Source of the DNA: Agelas oroides | Lineage: Eukaryota; Porifera; Demospongiae; Agelasida; Agelasidae | Length of the DNA: 64,000 nt | Assembly: GCA_949130485.1 (NCBI GenBank) | Contig: OX422184.1 | Location: 2,708,336-2,772,335 of the forward strand | Direction: 5' to 3' | Shown here: positions 21,805 through 31,605 of the stretch, piece after piece | Layout: each line of letters opens with the position of its first letter | Numbering within the stretch: the first letter of the stretch is position 1 | Position numbers and translations under genes: made by a program | The notes under the pieces: model-generated | The model's database searches: none | What the model was told of the DNA's origin: nothing | The model's input: the letters and a program-made list of their open reading frames with translations, nothing else

Positions 21805-22564
21805 TACCGTAGTGTCCCGCTAATACGCCCCCTTCGAAAATACGCCCCCCCCCCTATTTTCCGCCAAAGTTCCTGCACAGGGTAGTTTGACTCGTTATAA
21901 CGCCCCCCGGTGAGCGTCTTCTGGAACATCAAAACTACACGTGCTTACTATACGTTGCAAGTGCGTTCAGTAAGACTATAGTAGTCGGTGAATCTTGTGT
22001 AAGTTTTGTGGCTTTTAGAAAAGCCGGTTAGATGTTCCAAGTTTAAGCTGCTAGTTTAGCAAACAGGTTTATCAGTCTGTCAAGGTGTTTTTGTTTCCCT
22101 CTGAAGATGTACACGCACGGAACTACGAGTCCTTTCCCATCAACTTCAGAACGTCTTCTGTCACCATTGACGATGCAAGTCATCTCGCTGCCACTATTGT
22201 GCAAGAAATACCAGCAGACTCTGGAAATTTCCCGTGGTACATGACCGACAGTGTTGCCGTTCTTGAGGACAGCTACAGCGAAGTCGTCGTGAATGTTATT
22301 GACCTCGCGTTGAACTGGCAGCTCTTCTCCGATGTAGGGAGACCACGCAGCTGTCCGCAAACAGTACTCTCGATCCTGAAAGTCGTCGCCATAGTTAGTT
22401 GGAAGTGTCCTAATTGCGTACATAGCACTTGCGTAAAATCTTTTGGGGGGGGAGGGGGGCTTATAATCGAGACTAATTGCATCCTCGAATATAAGCCCCC
22501 CCCCCCACTTTAGGCGGGATGTAGTGTACAAAATGGGGGGGCGTATTAACGGGACACTACGGTA
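21805..22564 (-). mobile_element. HIRAN-ORF element, most complete copy
   Basis: The terminal inverted repeats begin TACCGTAGTGTCCCG at the left and mirror as cgggacactacggta at the right, followed by C-rich/G-rich tracts on either side. The element is 760 bp and carries one minus-strand ORF and no transposase, so it must be mobilised in trans. Three decayed relatives are at 1478, 3140 and 57612. Confidence 0.75.
22043..22423 (-). CDS. HIRAN-like domain protein carried by a small transposon
   Basis: A 126-residue intact frame from the ATG after the G-rich terminus. An upstream start inside the terminal repeat is possible but would translate the tract. The order SPYIGEELPVQRE, NIHDDFAVAVLKNG, VGHVPREISRVCWYFL, CIVNGDRR, PCVYIF matches the beta-rich HIRAN pattern (a G-E-L strand, a polar loop with N-x-x-D-x-x-A-V-A-V, and G-H-V-P-R). 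HIRAN domains of helicase-type proteins bind DNA ends. Here the domain stands alone. Whether it serves the element (end recognition) or was captured from the host is unknown. The reading frame survives while three other copies are broken. Confidence 0.6.
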   Translation of the reverse strand: MYAIRTLPTNYGDDFQDREYCLRTAAWSPYIGEELPVQREVNNIHDDFAVAVLKNGNTVGHVPREISRVCWYFLHNSGSEMTCIVNGDRRRSEVDGKGLVVPCVYIFRGKQKHLDRLINLFAKLAA

Positions 22565-22725
22565 CTTACATGTAGGCTCCTGGCAGCGCTTGTTGCCCAG
22601 ATATCACTTGTTATACGTACATGTTATACATATTTATGCTTTCAAGTTCATGTACAATGAAACTGTTTCAGATAAGCTCTGGCAATTTCTGTATTGTGGG
22701 TCAGAAATAATGAATGATGGATATA

Positions 22726-23897
22726 TACCGTAGATCTGGAAATTTTTGTGTTATAAAATTTTCGTGTTTTAACATTTCGTGTAAAAATATTTTCATAGTC
22801 TCAGATACCCACGAAAAGTTTTAAACTCTTTACCGACCGTAGGAAATTATTGCAATATTACGTGAATGACCACACAGGAAATTCCGGAAACGGCCAAGAC
22901 GACATGTTGTATACTCTGTGTTATGTCTCTAGTTACAAACCAGCTACAGACTTCTGGTCAAAAGCATTGGAGAGCCTTAGGCTTTGCCTAGCTTTGCTAT
23001 AGTTTTGAAGCTTACCACTAAAGGACAAGCTTGGAGATAAACCCGAACTTTTAATACCGGAAGTTGCTACCTTCGGTCTGTTCTGGTGCCTGTAACTTGG
23101 ATGTTACAGTTCTGCTTCCTTTGAAATCTGTAGCGAAGTTAGAGCTTTCATTTAGCTATATATTGCTTTTTATCGCATCTTCGTAGCTTGTATATTTCTC
23201 GAGATCGGTCGCGACAAACACGGCCTGGTCGATTGCGGTAGTATGACACGCTACTCTACGTTCAACTTCCGCCTCATTGAGGTGCTAGTTTCAATTAAAA
23301 TGTGCACGAATAGCTTCCGGTGGGTGTAATGAATACTTTTACACGCGCATGCGGAGCGTACTAAACCACTACTTTCCGGGGAAAACACGCAAAGGCAGGT
23401 AAGTACTCATGATGCCGTTCGGCGTCATTGGTCATACAGGAATATTAATCTCATGACGCCGTACGGCGTCATTGGTGGGTAAAGAGTTAACAGTATTTAA
23501 TTAATTCTACGTTTCCAGGTTTACTGATCTGGAACAAGACTACGCATGCCAAGAAAACATGGAGAACAAACAGCTTGCTGTATTCGTAGCTACTATGCAG
23601 CATGTTGGCAAACTACTCGTGTGCAAAAGAGAACCAGGGAACGCTGTAGGTACATACTGTGGCAGTAAAGTTGAACGATTTATTGGACACTAAGAAAGTT
23701 GTCGTGCGTTTGCCACAAGTCACCTGCAGGTATTGAAGAAGAGGCCGTCTCGCGTGAAATAACTAGGTAGCTGTGCTGTGGAACCGTGTGTACGAAATGT
23801 GCTGACTGTAATGATTATCCGTTGTAAAGTGTTTTTATTTTCGTGGTTTACACAAACCACGAAAATCTTTTTCAACGAAATTTCCAGATCTACAGTA
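22726..23897. mobile_element. TACCGTA-ended element, AGATCT subfamily, copy 2 (interrupted)
   Basis: The left end TACCGTAGATCTGGAAAT and right end (tttccagatctacagta) are inverted repeats. The body is split by the TTAA element at 22821-23490. The right part (23500-23890) is the reverse complement of the copy at 13506-13950. Confidence 0.7.
22821..23490. mobile_element. TTAA-bounded element, nested
   Basis: Starts TTAAACTCTTTACC and ends ggtaaagagttaa. TTAA on both ends fits a TTAA-specific transposase such as piggyBac. Near the right end are two GC-rich hairpins (gatgccgttcggcgtca and gacgccgtacggcgtca). No ORF. It interrupts the TACCGTA element. Confidence 0.7.
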
Positions 23898-25037
23898 GTA
23901 ACTTGATAACTGTGTCTGGAGTGCAATTACAGTTGCAGTTTATGTGGTGTCCAACTATTGTATACTTAATATGTTTATACTAGAGCTAAATGAAATACTG
24001 CAATTTGATTGGTCAATTGCAGGTAGTATAAATCACTTATACCACCTGCAAATTCAACCTATACTACCTGTGATTCAACTTATACCACCTGTGATTCAAC
24101 TTATATCACCTGTAACTGAAATTCCATATTATTACCATGAAGTGCTACAAATATAGCAGCAGGTTCCCATACAGTTTGCATACGCTAAGTGCTTATCTCG
24201 TTACCAGTTGTATAACAATGGTAGCAGTCAGAATACATAGATAGCGGTGGAGACAGTGATGGTTTTGAGCTTGACTAGTTCGCACAGAGTTCGCCTACAG
24301 TTTCAGTTGGAGCCAGAGGTACTTTCTGTTCAAGAAAGCGCTGTATACTCGTTCAACATGACACACTCACCAAGAAGTTTGTGATGTAATAGGACGGGAC
24401 ATTTCGGTCTCATTCTCAGGTGCTCTGAAATTTTAATTCCAATCACTAGCGAGCATTGCCGAGCGAGTAGAAAGTTGAATCGTAACAAAATAAATGGTTG
24501 GCGAAACAGATTGAAAGACAGCTTACTCATTGAGAATTTGAACTGTAGACATTGCTAAGGAGAGAAATGCTAGGCAGTTGTGTTGTTAAGGAGAGAAATG
24601 ATTTGATTGGTGATAGTATAATACAGTGAAAACCCTCGGGGCTTACAAGATTTAGATCCCCTTGAAAACCATAAACACCCTTGCTGGGTGTTTATATAGG
24701 TTTCTGCGTAGCTCTAAGTCCCATACACCATTTCATCGTATAACCTATATTAAAATTTCGCAAGGATAATATTTTATGTAAAATAACAGAAGTGGTCAAA
24801 ATTACATTTTTTTAATGTCAATTTTTCGGTTGCATGATGATTCATGTGTGTACTGGAGAAGCTGGTGGTTGGATGTGGTTGTCGCACCCGATCATAGCTA
24901 TACCTATTGTGAGATTCAAATATAGAGTCTAGTCTAGAAAGAACTGTAAATAGGTTTTCCTATCCTCCTCCCTGGAAGTATTCTTGTCTCAGTATGTGGT
25001 CAGTCTCAATGGTTGGATTTTTCCCTTCTTTCTACAG
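23898..25037. other. Intron with a short tandem repeat
   Basis: At 24046-24112 three imperfect 22-bp units (acctgtgattcaacttata) follow one another. A hairpin with the word aaacaccc/gggtgttt lies at 24668-24690. No exon recognised before the strong ttcccttctttctacag acceptor. Confidence 0.5.
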
Positions 25038-27289
25038 CTCTTGAAAACCAGCCACATTATGAAGCCTATCATCAGGCATTAGAGGAAGGGACTGCAATAC
25101 CACTGAAGTATCTTAAAGTCCTCTTTTTTGGTCCCCCACGAACAGGGAAGACATCCATGAGGCGTCGCTTGGTTGGAGAAATTCAGAACCTTGCGAAAGA
25201 ACCTGTTCAAACAAGCACTGGCACAGCAGAACATTATGATGTCATTGTCAAAGTGATTGAGGACAAGATGACCAATGCAACAACTGTCATCACGAAATTG
25301 AAGCATAGAACTGAGTGGTCAAGTGTAAAAGCCTTGTTTGATGAAGAAAAAGGCTCTTGTGTGACAGACTTGGATGATGAATTGCTGTTTCTCTACCGTT
25401 TTACTTATGGAGTTGAAATGGAGTCTAATCCAGTCAATGAAAAAGAAGCCAAGGAAGAAGCTCAGGTTATAACTACCAAAGGGCAAAGTCCATCTGTGAT
25501 GAAACCAAGTAATGTTTCAGGTTCCACCATAACTATTAATCCCAACACCTCTGTTCATCAGAAATTCTCATCAGTTGGAAAGCACAGAGATGAACACGGT
25601 CCCAAAGAAACAGACATAATTGTAAAGGCATTTGAAGCTTTTGATAAGATATTACGTAGAGCTGGACAGGAGCAGTTTAAGGTTTTGCTTAAGGATTTGC
25701 TGGATGAAACTGTCCTTATGAACATGGTTGACACAGGTGGTCAACCAGCATTCCTTGAAATGCTTCCAGCCTTGACAATTGGCCCAGCACTCTATCTCAT
25801 CTTCTTCAGGCTTGATCAAGAGCTGAAAGGAAGGTACCAGATACAGTATGTCAGTGAAGACAATACAGAAGTCCAGTTAGGTACTTCTTCATACACTGTT
25901 GAAGAAGTGATCTTTCAAGCCCTATCAAGCATAGCATGCTTCAGCTACACCACACAAAATAAAGCTATAAGCACACACACTGATCTACCCAATGCATCTC
26001 ATGCTGCTGTGCTGATAGGTACACACAAGGATATGCTTCAAGGAGATGTGGAAGCTAACATTAAAGCTAAAGATAGTGAACTTAAGTGCATGCTTCAAGA
26101 TGTTTTAAATACTAGTCCTTTTGAGTCAGATGAAGATTTCCTAGAGCCTGCTTTTGACAAGCAGCTCATGTTTGCAGTTGATAACAAGACAGGAAATGAA
26201 GATGAACTGACTTTAATTCGACAACAGCTTCAGTATATAATCAAGCGACATTTCAAAAACTTTTCCATCCCAGCTTCTTGGCTTATGTTCAGCATCTTCC
26301 TTCGTAAGATGGGCAACCGTACCTTGAGTTTGTTGCAATGTCGAGAGATTGGGGCCAGACTGAAAGTGAAAAATACTAATGAAGCACTGTGGTTTTTACA
26401 CCATTATGTTGGAATCCTGATGCATTTTCCTGACATAAAAGAGCTGGAAGACATTGTGATCTGTGATCCTCAAGTTGTCTTTGACAGTGTTACATGTCTG
26501 ATTTTAAACAGCTTCAAGCCTGGGCCCGTAAAAATGAGTGCTTGTGCTGAGTTTGAAAAGGCTGGCCAGTTTAGCCTTAAGGAAATTAAGAAGATTGCAG
26601 AGGATTCAAAAAGTGACTGCCTTCCCCTGCCAAAGCTTGTCAAGCTCCTTGAATACCTTAACATCATAGCACCGATCAAACCTGAAGTATACTTCATGCC
26701 TGCTGTACTCAAACATGCCACAAAAGAAGAGCTAGACAGTCCCACAGCTCCATGTACGGAATGTATCCCAGGACCAGACCCTCTCATGATTCACTTCAAG
26801 TGTGGCTTTGTACCGTTTGGTGTGTTCTGTGCCACGATAGCTCACCTTGTTGCTAAAAGTGAGTGGCAATTTCAGAAACCACCAAAATATAGTTTGTGCA
26901 AGGACAAAGTTACCTTTCGAATCACTGGTACCTTTGATGTCACACTGATTTCAAAGCCTAAGCGGTATGAAATTTATGTTGCTCGCATTTCAGATGTAGA
27001 TCTAGGCTGGTCATTAGAAGAGATATGCCAACAAGTTCGAACAACCATCTGTAAAGCTCTAACTGAAGTGATTTCCAAAATGAAATACAAACACCATCTG
27101 ACTTCTTCCTCTTTTGATCCAACACTTTACGAGCTGGGTTTCAAATGTCCCAAACATCCAGATGATGATCACTTGGTTGTTAACAGAACAATGACTGGAG
27201 TAGATCCTGAAAGAACGTTAATAATGTTTTGTCTTAAAGAAGAAATGGCCATTAACCTTCTGTCTCAGCATCTTGTCTGGTTTGGAAAA
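25038..27289 (+). CDS. Exon: Roc-COR GTPase region
   Basis: A single 2.25-kb exon (751 codons) with a long pyrimidine acceptor in phase 1 and a gtaagt donor in phase 0. Order: an N-terminal helix (HYEAYHQALEEG); a G domain with P-loop GPPRTGKT (25130-25153), the G3 motif DTGGQ (25730) and a G4-like GTHKD (26018); then a COR region. Between G1 and G3 is an unusually long polar insertion (roughly 25220-25690, KEAKEEAQ to HGPKETD). The COR part holds the winged-helix-like LWFLHHYVGILMHF...VICDPQVVFDSV segment and a Cys-containing stretch ending in IHFKCGFVPFGVF. Roc-COR proteins are GTP-driven dimeric switches. By linkage to Death modules this one likely controls a signalling scaffold. The exon is fully open, which supports a working gene. 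Confidence 0.9.
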
Positions 27290-28017
27290 GTAAGTCAATT
27301 AGGGCAAGCCTGAGCAAGCCCCATACTTGTGATGACAATGGCTATTATACCATGTAGCTGGAATCATTGGTGGGGAGTTAAATTTGGCAGATCAGCAGTT
27401 TTTGAGTGTACCGCCAATTAATTTTATGGGTAGAGCTTTGCACAGAGTGACCATTTTTAGAAGCCAGCACATACGGTACATGTACTTATAAGTGTTACAA
27501 ACCAAAGGTTAGTAGCTGTTAGTGTACAAACAAAATGTAGGAGACAGTATCTTGTGCACACTTTTGGCTGTTTAACAGGTAAATCTAGTCGTCAGCAGCT
27601 GACTTCAGTTCTACAGTACAATAAAATACAAATAACTCAAGCTACAGAATGATACACTTTATGCTGGTAGCAAAACACCAACTGTGTAATAAGAATCAAG
27701 TAATCTTGTGCTGCGCAGAAGCATCTCTTTGTGTGTAGTGTGACTCCTGCATGTAGCATGACCCCTGCATGTAGCGTGACCCCTGCATGTAGCGTGACCT
27801 CCTTGCAAAGTATGGTAAACTATATTGAACAGCATTCAGGAAGCATCACACTCTTGAGAGGACTTGTGCTCCATTGTTGAGATGATTGTTTTGGTGACAT
27901 GATTCAGTATTGAGTAAAGTAAACAGCTGCAAGTAACCTGCAGTTAAATGTAACTAACCTGAAAGATGCAACTAACCCAAACTTTTTGGCCCTGGGGTTT
28001 GTCCTTGTTTTTCCAAG
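27290..28017. other. Intron, no gene seen
   Basis: Contains a partial GTATAGCC-type repeat near 27370-27430 and three short direct units (catgtagcgtgacccctg) at 27735-27800. Confidence 0.45.
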
Positions 28018-28095
28018 GACCCTCTGCTTGACACTGTCATAAAGGAGGCTGAGAGGGTCAACTTCTTCAAGGAGTACATGAAAGCAGCAATGTAT
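28018..28095 (+). CDS. Exon: C-terminal helix after the COR domain
   Basis: The acceptor tgtttttccaag is in phase 0, matching the phase-0 donor of the Roc-COR exon. The product DPLLDTVIKEAERVNFF followed by KEYMKAAMY is a plausible amphipathic helix continuing the COR tail. The donor is uncertain: gtgtgt after the Tyr codon keeps phase 0 with the next exon, while a gtatgt four bases earlier scores better but breaks the frame. Confidence 0.55.
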
Positions 28096-28265
28096 GTGTG
28101 TATGTAGTAATCTGTATAACTATGATACACATACAGGAAATATTGGAAGTGTAATCAGGCCCTTTCTAATTTTGGGAGCGTGTGGGACCACTACATGTAT
28201 ATGGTGCCTGTCCAGGTATATAAGTTGTGTTTCAGTGCATGTGTACTGCCTATGTTTTATGTTAG

Positions 28266-28430
28266 CCTATCGAGCCCCCAAAGAAGGAAATGGAGAAGGA
28301 GAAAAGGCAGGAAAGGGAGAGGAAATATAAGGAGAGGGATAAAAAGAGAGAGTGGGAGAGAGACACAGAGAGAAGGAAGAAGGAGCATAAGCACGAGACT
28401 CAAACTGCATCTTTGTTGCTGTACCTTGAG
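28266..28430 (+). CDS. Exon: highly charged coiled linker (3' border unresolved)
   Basis: After a tttatgttag acceptor in phase 0 the frame reads PIEPPKKEMEKEKRQ and on through a Lys/Glu/Arg-rich stretch of about 40 residues ending KKEHKHETQ. This is a single long charged helix or flexible linker. No phase-0 donor is visible before the TTAA element that begins at 28431, so the exon is either cut by that insertion or ends at a weak site. The following 27-nt exon (34703) continues the same basic composition. Confidence 0.45.
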
Positions 28431-29067
28431 TTAACTCATTGCACGCGGGAGGCCATTTTAGTGGCCCAATAATTGCCAGTTAGCCCACGCGAAGGCCACT
28501 AAAGTGGCCCGTAAAGTAGAACTCACTGTTTACTGTGAAGCTAAGAAGCTTAGTGAAACTCGGGGGTAGGCCCCTTTATATTTAGTAGTAATGAGGCTAG
28601 ACCACACCTTTTGGCTGACATCATCACTCTGGGAAGGTAGGAAGACACGGTGCTAGCTCCGGTGATCGCGAGTTTAGCCAAGGTAGTCAGACATGAAGCT
28701 TTTACTCAAACACAGCAAGCAAACAGCCTCCAGTTTTCACTTGAGGTAGGAGTTATACCTTTGGAAACTGGCTTATAAGTTGGAGCTGTAAGTATCCAGT
28801 GGTAGAATTGTGCTGTTTCAAATTGAGAGTCAGCTACGATGTATAGGGAGTAGAGAAGGGCTTCAAACAAGTAGAAATAGCTTACTTGGCAGCGATACTC
28901 GCCACTTAGATAAACTAGTTACGTGCTATGTACACAATTCAAGGCACTGCCCAGGGCTTGCTAGCACGCTTGTCGACTTTGACCTTCAGACCTGACAACA
29001 CTGATTATGGGCAATTTCTGCTTTGCTAAACTTAACGTGTAAATTATTTGCGCGTGCAATGAGTTAA
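28431..29067. mobile_element. TTAA-bounded element abutting the linker exon
   Basis: Starts TTAACTCATTGCACGCG and ends cgcgtgcaatgagttaa, a 17-bp inverted repeat. Subterminal ggccattttagtggcc and ggccactaaagtggcc form hairpins. No transposase. It lies exactly at the 3' side of the charged exon. Confidence 0.8.
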
Positions 29068-29361
29068 GATAGCTAGCTAGATGTTTAGCTGATACAGAGT
29101 AGCCTCGTTTCCAGGCTAATTGCACATGTCATTACAAGAGAAAAGGAACAGCCAGCTGTGAAATAGATCACATGATGAGTAGTCGCCAAAATTGGTTCGA
29201 GCCAGTAGAGAAACTATAGGCATGTCAAATGTACTTTGATTAGCCTAAGATGGTAACAGAGTGATCCACTGTATACAGCCTATGAACGACCCTTGCCCTC
29301 GGGCTCAGGTGGTTTATGGACCATAAATCCCTGTCTACTGTGGTTTATCTATTACATAATG
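29068..29361. other. Intron, one TAGCCTC-family end
   Basis: tagcctcgtttccaggct at 29100 is a single terminus of the foldback family with no partner nearby. Nothing else was recognised. Confidence 0.45.
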
Positions 29362-29648
29362 ACTAGTGAGATGATTCATCATCATGGGGCGAGCCTGAGC
29401 AAGCAGTAAACTGCTGATTTACTACTTTATCATGGCACACAGCAGGATTTGTCACTGTCGACTGCAAATTTAATAACGCATATAAGCAGCTAAGTCCTCA
29501 CCTGTGGTACAGAGCGGATAAATATAAGTATCACATATGCCAGCCATTTCTCCAGCCAGGGCAGCTAACGTGGCTACAAATTCATGGATTAAGCTTTTAA
29601 TACACTGAAATCATGAGCTAAATTTCTGGCGTTTATGAGTGCCGTTTA

Positions 29649-30068
29649 GGCCATACCAATTTGATCTTTTGATTCACGAGTAGGGTTCACAAAAAAAGTG
29701 GGTAGGTAGGTCGAATTATATTCATAAATGTAAATATGAATCTCATAAGTATTGCCCTGCTCTTGCTCGATATAGTCACTTTCTCCAGTTTCACCGCAGA
29801 GCTCTTCTGAGACCCCAAAGTGTCCGTAGCCTTCGCAGAAACTACCGTAGAAGGAACCAGGGTTGTTTGTCCTCGTTTAACTTCCCCGTGCACCAACCAG
29901 TGCAACCCACAACTCTGAAGGGATACACGTGTCAGACATCTTGTATACAGTGCCTAGCATCTCACGTGATTAATTGGTGACGTCATAAAATAATTTACGT
30001 TTATAAATCCTTCTTTCTAAAAATAGAGTCGCCGTACTCGTGAATCAAAAGATCAAATTGGTATGGCC
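29649..30068. mobile_element. PIF/Harbinger-like MITE with TTA target duplication
   Basis: The 34-bp perfect terminal inverted repeats start GGCCATACCAATTTGATC. The flanks read gccgttta at the left and ttatgcatgg at the right, and the related copy at 33.37 kb shows the unfilled site (gccgtttatgcatgg). This fixes a TTA duplication. 420 bp, no ORF. Confidence 0.85.
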
Positions 30069-30082
30069 TTATGCATGGCCCG

Positions 30083-30312
30083 CTACCTGAAGCGACAGTC
30101 AACCACCGTCCATACTAAATTTGTACCGCCTGTGAGCTGCCTGCCGTCGTCGGTAGAAGCACAAACCAGTGCCACGCGTGCTTCAACTTCAGTCGTCTTC
30201 GCTCCGGGTCCCCGACGCTGGACTCTGACAGTAGCCCTCCACTGGCCGGCTTCACATGCTTCACACACGATATCGCGATATCGATCTTCGTGAAATATTT
30301 GAATGCGCTCAT
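30083..30312 (-). pseudogene. Repeat-borne ORF, copy 1 (broken)
   Basis: Minus-strand translation includes GQWRATVRVQRRGPG, KTTEVEARVALVCAST and LTGGTNLVWTVVD, nearly the same as in the copy at 30829-31100. It is preceded by the words DRYRDI and IFHED near the terminus ttacggta. The two copies agree better in protein than in flanking DNA, which suggests former coding. Family unknown. Confidence 0.4.
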
Positions 30313-30828
30313 TTAAAATTTACGGTAAGTGGTCGGTCCATAGCCGGCCGTATACACACATGCGTGCGCAATGCAGTAACGCTAGTGTGGGGCTCGCTCA
30401 GGCTCGCCCCAATAATGTACAGGCTCATTGTACACATTGTGGGGGCGAGCCTGAGCAAGCTGATACAGGATATTATGTCACTGATGAGTGATGTAATAAA
30501 TACATCAAGTCAATTATCCTCCTACATGCACATCCATTTACCATTCACAGGGGGCTTTAAAATGGTTTTTGATTTGCTTTAAATGTCGTATTAACTTTTC
30601 ATGGCACACAGCAGGATTTGTCACTGTCTACTGTTACATGAGCGTAATAAGCCAAACCTGATGGCGCATATGCCAACAAGTTGCAGCAATTTCTCCATCC
30701 TGGGCTACACATGCATGGACCAAGCTTTATACTGAAATCATGAGCTGGATTTCATGGCGTTTATGAGTGCCGTCTTAATATGCATGGCCCTGACCTGAAA
30801 CCGACCTGCCAGGGCTGCTAACGTGGCT

Positions 30829-31100
30829 TCACATGCATGGAATAAGCTTTACACCGCTGGTTTCTGAGTAGTCAACAACCGTCCATATTAAATTTGCACC
30901 GCCTGTGAGCGGCCTGCCGTCGTCGGTAGAAGCACAAACCAGTGCCACGCGTGCTTCAACTTCAGTCGTCTTCGCTCCGGGTCCATGACGCTGCACTCTG
31001 ACAGTAGCCCTCCACTGGCCTTCACATGCTTTTACGATATCGCGATATCGATCTTCGTGAAATATTTGAATGCGCTCATTTAAAATTTCCGGTAAGTGGT
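30829..31100 (-). pseudogene. Repeat-borne ORF, copy 2 (readable)
   Basis: On the minus strand the frame DHLPEILNERIQIFHEDRY runs on into GQWRATVRVQRHGPG and LTGGANLIWTVVD without a stop. It upholds the same protein as copy 1 and, in a much diverged inverse form, at 33.2-33.3 kb. The open stretch continues upstream only through repeat sequence. Probably an accessory protein of the element cluster. No domain recognised. Confidence 0.4.
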
Positions 31101-31101
31101 C

Positions 31102-31605
31102 GGTCCAAGCAAGCATATGCGCATAGATACACACACGCGTGCGCAATGCAGTCACGCTAGTGTGGGGCTCGCTCAGGCTCGCCCCAATAATCCACTTACA
31201 TAGCCTATATAGGTCATACACAATGTAGCTGGTACGACAGCTTGCAGTATATGCAATAAAAAAATCACAATGGTAGACAGCTGTACCTGAAACAGCAAAG
31301 ATGAAATATCCCATGGGCTTGACTTGCTCCCAGAAGCATACTCTCTTTCACTAGGTCCAAGCAAGCATATGCGCATAGATACACACACGCGTGCGCAATG
31401 CAGTCACGCTAGTGTGGGGCTCGCTCAGGCTCGCCCCAATAATCCACTTACATAGCCTATATAGGTCATACACAATGTAGCTGGTACGACAGCTTGCAGT
31501 ATATGCAATAAAAAAATCACAATGGTAGACAGCTGTACCTGAAACAGCAAAGATGAAATATCCCATGGGCTTGACTTGCTCCCAGAAGCATACTCTCTTT
31601 CACTA
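31102..31605. repeat. Perfect 252-bp tandem duplication
   Basis: 31102-31353 and 31354-31605 are identical by eye, from ggtccaagcaagcatatgcg to ctctctttcacta. Each contains one GGGGCGAGCC-type end. The lack of any difference means a very recent duplication or an assembly artefact. Confidence 0.9.

Noticed and set aside
22085-22513. 142-codon plus-strand ORF over the HIRAN element
   Set aside because: Shadow of the minus-strand HIRAN-like ORF. The plus product shows no pattern and runs into the G tract.
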